A DNA stretch of 16,267 bases from CADEFF01 sp964569315 (GCA_964569315.1 CAZMUZ010000088.1:1-16267); one strand, 5' to 3'. Positions 7,517 through 15,944 are shown, counted from the first letter of the stretch. The notes: generated by a model from the letters alone, not told the origin. Program-made: numbers and translations.

Positions 7517-10390
7517 TCACGCCGCCGACAGATTCAAGGCCTCGTCCACCAGCCGCGCCTGCTCCTTCAGATGGCGCTTGAGGAGGCCCGTGGCCGGCGC
7601 CGCTGCGGCCGGTCGGCCGACATAGCGAAGCCGCGATTGCGGCGATCCGACCGCCGCCATCACCGTCTCGACTTCGGGCGCGGCGAAGCTCCAGCCGCCC
7701 ATGTTCTTCGGCTCCTCCTGGCACCAGACAACGTCCGCCTTGGGAAAGCGCCCCAGCTCGGCACAGAGCGCCTTGTCCGGGAAGGGATAGAGCTGCTCGA
7801 GGCGCAGGAACGCGACGTTCTTCTCGCCGCGCTTCGCGCGCTCCTCGAAGAGATCGTAATAGACCTTGCCGCTGCAGAGCACGACGCGGCGCACCTCGCT
7901 GTCGGGGCAAAGCTTCTCGTTGTCGTGCAGCACCCGATGGAAGGTGGTGCCGGTCGCCATGTCGGCGAGGCTCGAGACGCAGAGCTTGTGCCGCAGCAGC
8001 GATTTCGGCGTCATCACGATGAGCGGCTTGCGGAAGTTCCGATGGAGCTGCCGCCTCAGCGCATGGAAATAGTTCGCCGGGGTGCTGCAGTTCAGCACCT
8101 GAAGATTGTCTTCGGCGCAAAGCTGGAGATAGCGCTCGAGCCGGGCGGAGGAATGCTCCGGTCCCTGCCCCTCATAGCCGTGCGGCAGCAGCATCACCAG
8201 GCCCGACATGCGCAGCCACTTGGCCTCGCCCGCGGCGATGAACTGATCGAAGATCACCTGCGCGCCGTTCGCGAAATCGCCGAACTGGGCTTCCCACAGC
8301 ACGAGGGCGCGCGGCTCGGCGAGGCTGTAGCCATATTCGAAGCCGAGCACGCCCGCCTCCGAGAGCGGGCTGTCGATCACCTCCAGCTTCGCCTGGTCCG
8401 GCCGCACGTTGTTGGCCGGCACATATTCGTCCTCGTTCTCCTGGTCGATCAGCACCGCATGGCGCTGCGAGAAGGTGCCGCGGCCGCAATCCTGCCCGGA
8501 GAGCCGCACCGGCGCCTTCTCGATGAGGAGGCTGCCGAAGCTGAGCGCCTCGGCGGTGGCCCAGTCGATGCCCTCGCCCGAATCGATCGCCTGACGCTTG
8601 GCGGCGAGCTGCCGCTCGATCTTGCGGTTGGCGCGGAAACCTTGCGGAACGCGGGTGAGCGCCCCGCCGATCTCGCGCAGCGTCTCGATCGGGATCGCGG
8701 TCTCGCCCCGGCGGTCGTCGCCGGACGCGATGGCAAACCCCGCCCAGGCGCCTTCGAGCCAGTCCGCCTTGTTCGGCTTGAAGGTGGCGGCGCTCTCGAA
8801 GGCGTCGTCGAGCTGCTTCCGGAAGTCGGCTTCCATCTTCTCGGGCTCGTCCGGCGCCACCACGCCCTCGGCGACGAGCCGGTCCGCATAGATCTTCCGG
8901 GTCGTCGGATGCTCCGCGATGCGGCGATACATCAAGGGCTGCGTGAAGGCCGGCTCGTCGCTCTCGTTATGGCCATGCCGGCGATAGCAGAACATGTCGA
9001 TCACGACATCGCGCTTGAAGCGTTCCCGATACTCGATCGCGATGCGGGCAACATGCACCGTCGCCTCCGGATCGTCGCCGTTCACATGGAGGATCGGCGC
9101 CTGGATGATCTTGGCGACCTCCGAGCAATAGGGCCCGGATCGCGACTGCACCGGATCGGTGGTGAAGCCGATCTGGTTGTTGATGATGAAATGGATGGTG
9201 CCGCCGACCCGGTAGCCCTTGAGGTCGGAGAGATCGAGCGCCTCCGAGACCAGACCCTGGCCAGCGAAGGCCGCGTCGCCATGCAGCAGCAGCGCCATGA
9301 CCTCGGTCCGCTCGCGGTCGCGGCGCTGCTCCTGCTTCGCGCGCACCTTGCCGAGCACGACGGTGTTCACCGCCTCGAGATGCGACGGGTTGGCGGTGAG
9401 CGAGAGATGCACGGACTTGCCGTCGAACTCGCGGTCGGAGGAGGTGCCGAGGTGGTATTTCACGTCGGCCGACCCCTGGACGTCTTCGGGATTGGCGGGA
9501 TTGCCCTGGAACTCCGAGAAGATCGCGGCGAAGGGCTTGCCGATGAAGTTCGCCAGCACGTTCATCCGGCCGCGATGGGCCATGCCGACGACCACTTCCT
9601 GGAGGCCGAGCTGGCTGCCGCGCTTGATGATCTGCTCCAGCGCCGGGATCGTCGTCTCGCCGCCATCGAGGCCGAAGCGCTTGGTGCCGGTGTATTTCCG
9701 GTCGAGGAACCGCTCGAAGGTCTCGGCCGCGGTCAGCCGCTCGAGGATGGCGCGCTTGCCCTTGGCCGTGAAATCGGTCTGGTTGCGAATGCCCTCGATC
9801 CGCTCCTGGATCCAGATCTTCTGATCCGGATCCTGGATATGCATGTATTCGACGCCGATATTGCCGCAATAGGTGTCGCGCACGATCTGCACGATCTGGC
9901 GCAGCGTCGCGTGCTCGAGGCCGAGCACGTTGTCGATGAAGATCGGCCGGTCCATGTCGGCGTCGGTGAAGCCGTAGGTCTTGGGATCGAGCTCGGGGTG
10001 GCGCGGCCGGGGCTTGAGTTGCAGCGGATCGAGATTGGCCTCGAGATGGCCGCGCACCCGGTAGGCGCGGATCAGCATCAGAGCGCGGATCGAATCCGCC
10101 GCCGCCGCGCGAACCTCGTCGAGATCGGCCCGGGCCACGGGCGCATGGCCGTTCTCGCGCGCCGCCGCGGCGGGCGCGTCATGGCCGTTGACGATGATCT
10201 GCGGCCTGCGCGGCGCCCAGCTCGGGCCGTCGAGATCGCGCAGGATGTTGGGCGCCTCGTCCTTCAGCCCGCCGAAGAAATCGCGCCAGCTCGAATCGAC
10301 CGAGTCCGGCGATTCGCTGTAGCGGGCATAGAGTTCGGCGAGGAATTCGGCGTTCGGGCCGGAAAGAAAGCTGGTGGGATCAGGTCGCAT
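7517..10390 (-). CDS. sucA: 2-oxoglutarate dehydrogenase E1 (thiamine diphosphate-dependent)
   Basis: E1 decarboxylates 2-oxoglutarate and succinylates the E2 lipoyl arm. The protein has 957 residues, close to the usual length for homodimeric E1o. It begins with the E2-interacting segment FLSGPNAEFLAELYARY (8-24) and SSWRDFFGGL (33-42). Later come the active-site stretch VVVGMAHRGRMNVLANF (266-282), the SLTANPSHLEAVN block (330-342) and the thiamine-diphosphate motif from HGDAAFAGQG (370-379) to INNQIGFTT (403-411). A conserved C-terminal transketolase-like region follows (for example LLPHGYEGQGPEHSSARLER). No extra acyltransferase domain of the actinobacterial type is present. The ATG is the first in frame; a GGAG lies about 13 bases upstream, rather far. 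It follows sucD after 109 bases and precedes sucB by 37. Confidence 0.98.
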   Translation of the reverse strand: MRPDPTSFLSGPNAEFLAELYARYSESPDSVDSSWRDFFGGLKDEAPNILRDLDGPSWAPRRPQIIVNGHDAPAAAARENGHAPVARADLDEVRAAAADSIRALMLIRAYRVRGHLEANLDPLQLKPRPRHPELDPKTYGFTDADMDRPIFIDNVLGLEHATLRQIVQIVRDTYCGNIGVEYMHIQDPDQKIWIQERIEGIRNQTDFTAKGKRAILERLTAAETFERFLDRKYTGTKRFGLDGGETTIPALEQIIKRGSQLGLQEVVVGMAHRGRMNVLANFIGKPFAAIFSEFQGNPANPEDVQGSADVKYHLGTSSDREFDGKSVHLSLTANPSHLEAVNTVVLGKVRAKQEQRRDRERTEVMALLLHGDAAFAGQGLVSEALDLSDLKGYRVGGTIHFIINNQIGFTTDPVQSRSGPYCSEVAKIIQAPILHVNGDDPEATVHVARIAIEYRERFKRDVVIDMFCYRRHGHNESDEPAFTQPLMYRRIAEHPTTRKIYADRLVAEGVVAPDEPEKMEADFRKQLDDAFESAATFKPNKADWLEGAWAGFAIASGDDRRGETAIPIETLREIGGALTRVPQGFRANRKIERQLAAKRQAIDSGEGIDWATAEALSFGSLLIEKAPVRLSGQDCGRGTFSQRHAVLIDQENEDEYVPANNVRPDQAKLEVIDSPLSEAGVLGFEYGYSLAEPRALVLWEAQFGDFANGAQVIFDQFIAAGEAKWLRMSGLVMLLPHGYEGQGPEHSSARLERYLQLCAEDNLQVLNCSTPANYFHALRRQLHRNFRKPLIVMTPKSLLRHKLCVSSLADMATGTTFHRVLHDNEKLCPDSEVRRVVLCSGKVYYDLFEERAKRGEKNVAFLRLEQLYPFPDKALCAELGRFPKADVVWCQEEPKNMGGWSFAAPEVETVMAAVGSPQSRLRYVGRPAAAAPATGLLKRHLKEQARLVDEALNLSAA

Positions 10391-10442
10391 AGCCGATCGA
10401 TCGCTCCATTGGTCGAAACGCCGCCCAGGCCCCCGAACCGGT

Positions 10443-10492
10443 GCCTGCTTGCAACCCCTGGACGGCCGGGCCCCTTTGCGGCCCCGGCAGGC
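10443..10492 (-). other. Stem-loop region between sucD and sucA
   Basis: The 109-base sucD-sucA gap is the widest one inside the suc genes after the one upstream of sucC. It contains nested inverted repeats: an outer GCCTGC/GCAGGC pair (10443-10448 with 10487-10492), which shares two bases with the inner arm and so is an alternative pairing at its edge, and an inner GCCGGG/CCCGGC pair (10465-10470 with 10483-10488) that extends by two pairs past a one-base bulge to a 7-base loop. There is no T-tract in the transcribed direction, so it may act as an RNA-processing or mRNA-stability element rather than a full terminator. Confidence 0.3.
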
Positions 10493-10499
10493 GTTACCG

Positions 10500-11371
<872 letters not shown>

Positions 11372-11372
<1 letters not shown>

Positions 11373-12541
11373 CACGCCGCTCCCTTGACGGCGCGCACGA
11401 CCTTCTCGGCGGCGTCCGCGAGATTGTCGGCCGACAGGATCGCGAGGCCGGACTTGGCGAGGATCGCCTTGCCGAGCTCGACATTGGTGCCTTCGAGCCG
11501 CACCACGAGCGGCACCTGGAGGCTGAGTTCGCGCGCCGCCGCGACCACGCCCTCGGCGATGACGTCGCAGCGCATGATGCCGCCGAAGATATTGACCAGG
11601 ATGCCCTTCACGTTCGGATCGCTCAGAATGATCTTGAAGGCGACGGTGACGCGCTCCTTGGTGGCGCCGCCGCCGACGTCGAGGAAGTTCGCCGGTTTCC
11701 CGCCATAGAGCTGGATGATGTCCATGGTCGCCATGGCGAGGCCGGCGCCGTTCACCATGCAGCCGATGTTGCCGTCGAGCTTGATGTAGTTGAGCTCGTG
11801 CTTGCCGGCCTCGAGCTCGGCCGGATCTTCCTCGTTCTCGTCGCGCAACGCCGCGACGTCTTTGTGACGGAAGAGCGCGTTGTCGTCGAAATTCATCTTG
11901 GCGTCGAGCGCCAGCACCTGACCGGCGCCGGTCACCACCAGGGGGTTGATCTCGACCACGCTCGCATCGAGCTCGGCGAAGGCGCGGTAGCAGGCGGTGA
12001 CGAACTTGACGGCGCTCGCAATCTGGTCGCCCTCGAGCCCGAGGCCGTAGGCGACCTGGCGCGCATGATGCGGCATGAGGCCGGTGGCCGGATCGACCGG
12101 CACCTTCAGGATCTTCTCCGGCGTCCTGGCCGCAACTTCCTCGATATCCATGCCGCCTTCGGTCGAGGCGATGATGGTGACGGCGGCGCTCGCCCGATCG
12201 ACCAGCATGCCCAGATAGAGCTCGCGGCGGATGTCGCAGCCGGACTCTATGTAAAGGCGCTTCACCACGCGGCCGGCCGGACCGGTTTGCTTGGTGACCA
12301 GCGTCATCCCCAGCATCTGCCGGGCGATCGCTTCCACCTCCTGGGGGGATTTGGCGAGCTTGACGCCGCCCGCCTTGCCGCGGCCGCCGGCGTGGATCTG
12401 CGCCTTGACGACCCAGAGCTCGCCGCCGAGCGATTTCGCGGCGGCGGCCGCTTCATCGGCGGAAAACGCAACGGCGCCGCTCAAGGTAGCGACGCCGAAT
12501 TTTTGCAGCAGGCTTTTTGCCTGGTATTCGTGGATGTTCAT
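11372..12541 (-). CDS. sucC: Succinyl-CoA synthetase (ADP-forming) beta subunit
   Basis: The beta subunit binds the nucleotide and succinate and pairs with SucD. The 389 residues start with the family hallmark MNIHEYQAKSLL. An ATP-grasp domain follows, with VVKAQIHAGGRGKAGGVKL at about 44-62. The VVEINPLVV and ALDAKMNFDDNA metal- and nucleotide-binding segments come next, then the C-terminal ligase domain with the NIFGGIMRCDVIAEGV stretch. The start is set by homology: an in-frame ATG 12 codons upstream would add a proline- and serine-rich extension not expected in this family. Only a weak AGG lies before the chosen ATG. The 172-base gap upstream, after the microprotein gene, contains a possible internal promoter. 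Confidence 0.97.
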
Positions 12542-12609
12542 AGGCCTGGTGGAAACAGTGGATGCTGGCGGCGGCACCCGGACCGCGCCCGCGAATGAGC
12601 AGACGCGTT

Positions 12610-12637
12610 ACTCTATCAGGGTCCAAGAACAGCGCAA
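12610..12637 (-). promoter_or_regulatory. Candidate internal promoter upstream of sucC
   Basis: On the minus strand TTGCGC (-35) and TAGAGT (-10) are separated by 16 bases, about 70 bases before the sucC start. The match to the sigma-70 consensus is modest: three of six and four of six bases. It is the best candidate I found in the 12542-12713 gap. Confidence 0.25.
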
Positions 12638-12652
12638 TCGCAGCCGACCTTC

Positions 12653-12670
12653 GGGATCCGACAGATCCGG
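12653..12670. repeat. Imperfect GGATC/GATCC hairpin in the microprotein-sucC gap
   Basis: GGGATC and GATCC(G)G pair around a 5-base CGACA loop with one mismatch. It lies downstream of the microprotein gene and upstream of the candidate sucC promoter. No T-tract follows, so a terminator or processing role is only possible. Confidence 0.2.
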
Positions 12671-12713
12671 GTGGCCGCCGCCTTAGGCCTTCAGAACGAC
12701 TGTTGGCCTTACT

Positions 12714-12812
12714 TTACTGCTTCTTCTTAGCCTTGGACTTGGACTTCGCCTTCTTCTTCGGCGAGGCCTTCTTCGCGGCCGGGCGAGCCCGGCGCTTGGT
12801 GGTCCGTTTCAT
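12714..12812 (-). CDS. 32-residue lysine-rich basic microprotein coupled to mdh
   Basis: A 33-codon reading frame (stop included) begins with an ATG that shares the bases ATGA with the mdh stop codon. AGAGGAGC, a strong Shine-Dalgarno, sits inside the last mdh codons at good spacing. The product has 13 lysines and 4 arginines in 32 residues and not one acidic residue. Pieces such as RRARPAAKKASPKKK and KSKSKAKKKQ recall the disordered tails of histone H1-like and HU-type bacterial proteins. It has no hydrophobic segment and no fold I recognise. The start signal, overlap and strand favour a real, translated gene. The product could bind nucleic acid or act as a polycation on another partner; neither is shown by sequence. 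It is absent from standard long-ORF calls because of its size. Confidence 0.72.
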   Translation of the reverse strand: MKRTTKRRARPAAKKASPKKKAKSKSKAKKKQ

Positions 12813-13774
12813 GATGTAGCTCCTCTCTGAATGTTCCTCATCGCATCGATGAGGCCCCTAACGGCCGCCACCGACTTGTCGAACATGGCTTTCTCGGCCG
12901 CGTTCAAGTCGATCTCGACCACTCTCTCCACCCCGGCGGCGCCGATCACGACCGGCACGCCGACATAGAGCCCCGTAACCCCATACTCGCCATTCAGGCG
13001 GGCAGCACAGGGTAAAACCCGTTTCTTATCCAAAAGATAAGATTCGGCCATCTGGATCGCCGCCGATGCCGGCGCGTAGAAGGCCGATCCGGTCTTCAGG
13101 AGGTTCACGATCTCGGCCCCGCCGTCGCGCGTGCGTTGCACGATCGCGTCCAGCTTCGCCTGGTCGATCCAGCCCTTGCGCACGAGATCGGGCAGCGGAA
13201 TCCCCGCGACCGTCGAGTAGCGCACGAGCGGCACCATGGCGTCGCCATGGCCGCCGAGCACGAAGGCGGTGACGTCCTCCACCGAGACGTTCATCGCCTC
13301 GGCGAGGAAATGGCGGAACCGCGCGCTGTCGAGCACGCCGGCCATGCCGACCACCCGCTGCGGCGGCAGCCCGCTCGCTTCCTGCATCAGCCCGACCATG
13401 ACGTCGAGCGGGTTGGTGATGACGATGACGAAGGCGCCGGGGCAATGGGCCTTGATGGCCCCGGCCACCGCGCCGATCACCTTGGCGTTGATGCCGAGCA
13501 GATCGTCCCGGCTCATGCCGGGCTTGCGCGGCACGCCGGCGGTGACGATCACCACATCGGCGCCCTTGATCGCGGCGTAGTCGCTGCTCCCGGAATAGGA
13601 CACGTCGAAGCCCTCGATCGGACCCGCTTGCGCGATGTCGAGAGCCTTGCCCTGCGGGATCCCGTCGACGATGTCGAAGAGCACGACATCGCCCAACTGC
13701 TTGATCCCGGCGAGGAGCGCTAGAGTGCCGCCGATATTGCCCGCACCGATTAGTGCGATCTTCCTGCGTGCCAT
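12809..13774 (-). CDS. mdh: Malate dehydrogenase, LDH-like type
   Basis: The enzyme interconverts malate and oxaloacetate with NAD. The 321 residues start MARRKIALIGAGNIGG, with the Rossmann glycine motif at 10-15 and Asp34 (LFDIVDG), which favours NAD over NADP. The substrate arginines Arg83 and Arg89 (VPRKPGMSRDD) and Arg152 (LDSARF) are present, and the catalytic His176 is in GGHGD. Arg83 in the mobile loop marks malate rather than lactate use. It is the LDH-like MDH common in alphaproteobacteria, not the E. coli type. The ATG is chosen by homology; an ATG three codons upstream, giving MGT-MARRK, is a fair alternative. It appears to be the first gene of the mdh-suc-lpdA run, and its last codons carry the ribosome binding site of the microprotein. 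Confidence 0.97.
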   Translation of the reverse strand: MARRKIALIGAGNIGGTLALLAGIKQLGDVVLFDIVDGIPQGKALDIAQAGPIEGFDVSYSGSSDYAAIKGADVVIVTAGVPRKPGMSRDDLLGINAKVIGAVAGAIKAHCPGAFVIVITNPLDVMVGLMQEASGLPPQRVVGMAGVLDSARFRHFLAEAMNVSVEDVTAFVLGGHGDAMVPLVRYSTVAGIPLPDLVRKGWIDQAKLDAIVQRTRDGGAEIVNLLKTGSAFYAPASAAIQMAESYLLDKKRVLPCAARLNGEYGVTGLYVGVPVVIGAAGVERVVEIDLNAAEKAMFDKSVAAVRGLIDAMRNIQRGATS

Positions 13775-13819
13775 TGTTCCCATCTCACTACCATGTCGGC
13801 CTTGGTGGATTTGCGTTTT

Positions 13820-13833
13820 TGCCGGCCACGGCA
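13820..13833. other. Short hairpin in the mdh leader
   Basis: TGCCG and CGGCA form a 5-bp stem with a 4-base loop between the candidate promoter and the mdh start. In the transcribed direction it is followed by an A-run, not a T-run, so it is unlikely to terminate transcription. It would fold in the 5' leader of the mdh message. Confidence 0.25.
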
Positions 13834-13856
13834 GGGTCTGCACACAACACTAATTC

Positions 13857-13904
13857 TTGTGTCAATAGCCTTTTTTCACCCCCATAGCAAGTGGGTTGAC
13901 ACAA
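13857..13904. promoter_or_regulatory. Perfect 9-bp inverted repeat, candidate operator pair for mdh
   Basis: TTGTGTCAA (13857-13865) and TTGACACAA (13896-13904) are exact reverse complements separated by 30 bases, in an AT-rich island of a GC-rich chromosome. Each arm is itself a TTG-N3-CAA dyad, so each could bind one regulator dimer. One arm lies inside the spacer of the candidate mdh promoter and the other just past the expected transcription start, an arrangement that fits repression. The regulator is unknown; the sites do not match the FNR consensus. Confidence 0.5.
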
Positions 13905-13912
13905 AATTTCAA
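13884..13912 (-). promoter_or_regulatory. Candidate sigma-70-like promoter for the mdh-suc operon
   Basis: On the minus strand TTGAAA (-35) and TGCTAT (-10) are 17 bases apart, directly after the zapE stop codon. The -35 is a near-consensus match and the -10 a weak one (three of six). Transcription would start near 13877 and give a leader of about 100 bases. An alternative is the TTGACA inside the left repeat arm (13860-13865), but the hexamer at the matching -10 distance, TGCAGA, is poorer. Confidence 0.42.
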
Positions 13913-13915
13913 GAA

Positions 13916-15064
13916 TCATGTGAGATGCCTTCGCCGGCGATAGGCGAGCGACTGCATTTCGGACAGTCGCGATCGCGTGCGACGGAACTCGAACGCCGCT
14001 TGACCGTCGGTGTTGAGACGATCGAGCGGAACATCCGCCGCCATCACGAGCAGCGCGCCGTGTTCGTAGAGCGCGTCGACGAGAATCATGAAGCGTCGCG
14101 TTTCGTTGACGAGATCGGGCGTGAGTTCCGGCACGCCGTCGATCAGCAGACTCTGCAGATGAGTCGCGAGCGCGAGGTAGTCGGCGCTGCCGAGCGGTTG
14201 CCGGCAGAGCGCGTCGAAATCGCTGAAAGCCGCGGATTTGGCCGCTTTCGGCAGGGTCAGCCGGCGCCCCTGCATGGTGAGCGTGAGCGGCTCCGGCGGC
14301 GCGCCGTCGGTCAAGAGCGCGAAGGTTTCCTCGAGGCTCGCGGTCGCCGCCGGACCGAGCGGCGAGAAGTAGACCGAACGATCGCCCATCCGCAGGAGAC
14401 GGTAATCGGTCGGCCCGTCGAGCTGCAGGATGTCGAGACGCTCCTTCAAGAGGGCGATGAAGGGAAGGAAGCGGTCGCGCTGCAGCCCGCCCTCGTAGAG
14501 GTCGTCCGGCGCCCAGTTGGAGGTGGCGATGACCACCACCCCGCGCTCGAACAGCGCCTCGAAAAGTCGCCCCAGAAGCATCGCGTCGGCGATGTTGGTG
14601 ACCTGAAACTCGTCGAAACAGAGCAGCCAGGACGACTCGGCGATCCGGCGCGCGAGATCGGGGATCGGATCGCCCTCGTTCGACTGCCGCCAGCGATGCA
14701 TCGCCTCGTGGGTCTCGAGCATGAATTCGAGAAAATGCACCCGTCGCTTCGCCGCGACCGGCGCCGTCTCGTAGAAGAGGTCCATCAGCATGGATTTGCC
14801 GCGACCGACCGCGCCGAAGATGTAGAGGCCCTGAGGTGCCGCCTCCTGCTGGCGGCGCTTCAGCCCGAGGCGCTCGCGCCAGGAGCCGTTGCCCTGCGGC
14901 CGATAGCCCTTGAGGGCATGATGCAGGAGCTGAAGCTTCTCGGCCGCCATGGCCTGCGCCGGATCGGCGGCGAGATCGCCCGCCCCGCGGCGCGCACGAT
15001 AGAGCGCGAGCGGCCCCGCCGCGACCGGGTCCATGGCGGGCGCGCATTCCGGCGATCCCGTCAT
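13916..15064 (-). CDS. zapE: Cell division protein ZapE (AFG1-family AAA+ ATPase)
   Basis: This 382-residue P-loop ATPase belongs to the AFG1/ZapE family. In bacteria ZapE affects Z-ring function under stress; the mitochondrial relative supports respiratory-complex quality control. Visible marks are Walker A GAVGRGKS (84-91), FLEFMLETHEAMH (111-123), Walker B LLCFDEFQVTNIADA (147-161), sensor-type TSNWAPDDLYEGGLQR (181-196) and the late FRRTRSRLSEMQS arginine-rich motif. The length is normal for the family. The ATG overlaps the SDR stop as ATGA, with GGAGG just upstream, so the two genes are probably translated together. The mdh promoter region starts right after its stop codon. zapE next to mdh is a familiar alphaproteobacterial arrangement. 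Confidence 0.94.
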   Translation of the reverse strand: MTGSPECAPAMDPVAAGPLALYRARRGAGDLAADPAQAMAAEKLQLLHHALKGYRPQGNGSWRERLGLKRRQQEAAPQGLYIFGAVGRGKSMLMDLFYETAPVAAKRRVHFLEFMLETHEAMHRWRQSNEGDPIPDLARRIAESSWLLCFDEFQVTNIADAMLLGRLFEALFERGVVVIATSNWAPDDLYEGGLQRDRFLPFIALLKERLDILQLDGPTDYRLLRMGDRSVYFSPLGPAATASLEETFALLTDGAPPEPLTLTMQGRRLTLPKAAKSAAFSDFDALCRQPLGSADYLALATHLQSLLIDGVPELTPDLVNETRRFMILVDALYEHGALLVMAADVPLDRLNTDGQAAFEFRRTRSRLSEMQSLAYRRRRHLT

Positions 15065-15825
15065 CGGCCTCCGGCCACCCGCAGCACGGCGCCGGTGACG
15101 TAGGAGGACGCGTCCGACATCAGGAAGAGGATCGTCTCCGCCACCTCCTCCGCGGTCCCGGCCCGCCCCATCGGGATCATCGGGGCGATGCGCTCGGCCC
15201 GGCCCGGATCGCCGGCCGAGGCATGGATGTCGGTCAGCACCACGCCCGGCGCCACCGCATTCACCCGGATGCCCTCGCGCGCGACCTCCTTGGAGAGGCC
15301 GAGGGTGAGGGTGTCGATGGCGCCCTTGGACGCCGCGTAATGGATGAACTCGCCGGGCGAACCCAGGGTCGCGGCGCCCGAGGAGAGATTGACGATCGAC
15401 CCGCCCTTGCCGCCCTTCGACGTCGACATGCGCCGCACCGCCTCGCGGGCGCAGAGGAAGGCGCCGATGACGTTGATGCGCATGACCAGCTCCAGCGCAT
15501 TGGCGTCGAGTCCGTCGAGGCGCGTGCTGGGGCCGATGATGCCGGCATTGTTGACGAGGGCGGTGATCGGCCCGAGCTGCCGCGCCGCGGTCTCGAACAG
15601 GCGAATCACGTCCTCCTCATGGCCGATGTCGCCGCCGATCGCGAGCGCGCGGCCGCCGGCCGCCTCGATCTCGCGCACCACCGCGGCGGCCGCGTCGGGC
15701 GCCTGGTTGTAGTTGACCGCCACGCCAAAGCCCCGCGCAGCGGCAAGCTTCGCGGTGGCGGCGCCGATGCCGCGGCTGCCGCCGGTGACGATCGCGACGC
15801 CGCGATCGAGTTTCGTGCTGGTCAT
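15061..15825 (-). CDS. SDR family NAD(P)-dependent oxidoreductase
   Basis: This is a classical short-chain dehydrogenase/reductase of 254 residues. The cofactor motif TGGSRGIG is at 14-21, NNAG at 92-95, the catalytic Asn118, a serine in NLSSG (148-149) and Tyr163/Lys167 in HYAASKGA. The VNYNQ stretch at 37-41, with Asn instead of Asp after strand beta-2, hints at NADPH, but this is weak. The C-terminal YVTGAVLRVAGGR is typical. It resembles glucose-1-dehydrogenase or FabG-like SDRs; the substrate cannot be assigned. The start is the ATG with AAGGA upstream; a longer in-frame version would add 25 arginine-rich residues running into the divergent promoter region. The stop overlaps the zapE start by four bases. 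Confidence 0.9.
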   Translation of the reverse strand: MTSTKLDRGVAIVTGGSRGIGAATAKLAAARGFGVAVNYNQAPDAAAAVVREIEAAGGRALAIGGDIGHEEDVIRLFETAARQLGPITALVNNAGIIGPSTRLDGLDANALELVMRINVIGAFLCAREAVRRMSTSKGGKGGSIVNLSSGAATLGSPGEFIHYAASKGAIDTLTLGLSKEVAREGIRVNAVAPGVVLTDIHASAGDPGRAERIAPMIPMGRAGTAEEVAETILFLMSDASSYVTGAVLRVAGGR

Positions 15826-15848
15826 GATCCTTACTCGCCTCGTAAACG

Positions 15849-15872
15849 CGACCCGGGCTTGCTCCCGAGTCG
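15849..15872. other. Hairpin/dyad in the SDR-DUF6494 divergent promoter region
   Basis: CGACCCGGG and CCCGAGTCG form a 9-bp stem with one mismatch around a 6-base loop in the 119-base gap between two divergent genes. It lies 24 bases upstream of the SDR start. It could be an operator dyad or a leader hairpin; I found no convincing -35/-10 pair on either strand of this gap. Confidence 0.3.
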
Positions 15873-15911
15873 TACTTGCGACCAATCTAACCGATCGCAC
15901 GAGGACGAAAA

Positions 15912-15931
15912 GCCCGCAGGTGGCCGCGGGC
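15912..15931 (+). other. Leader hairpin just upstream of the DUF6494 ribosome binding site
   Basis: GCCCGC and GCGGGC form a perfect 6-bp GC-only stem with an 8-base loop. It ends one base before the AAGGAG (15933-15938) that serves the DUF6494 start codon. A stem this close could modulate ribosome access. Confidence 0.3.
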
Positions 15932-15944
15932 GAAGGAGCGACGG

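Noticed and set aside
6205..7581. A 458-codon plus-strand frame opposite sucB
   Set aside because: Antisense shadow of the E2 gene, with low-complexity Arg/Gly/His content and no supporting start signal.
12542..12577. A 12-residue N-terminal extension of SucC
   Set aside because: SucC proteins begin with MNIHEYQ, so the extra residues do not fit the family.
12562..12819. An 85-codon plus-strand frame with a hydrophobic Phe/Leu/Ala-rich end
   Set aside because: The hydrophobic tail is simply the complement of the lysine AAG codons of the microprotein gene. The minus-strand frame has the Shine-Dalgarno and the stop-start overlap.
13775..13843. A 23-residue N-terminal extension of malate dehydrogenase
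   Set aside because: The extension has no targeting features, and family members begin at or close to MARRKIALIG. It would also run into the leader of the operon.
13857..13904. The inverted repeat as a zapE transcription terminator
   Set aside because: The arms are AT-rich with a 30-base loop and no following T-tract. They overlap a plausible promoter, which fits operator sites better.
13857..13904. The inverted repeat as FNR or Fnr/FixK-type boxes
   Set aside because: The arms read TTGTGTCAA / TTGACACAA, which lack the TTGAT-N4-ATCAA spacing and core.
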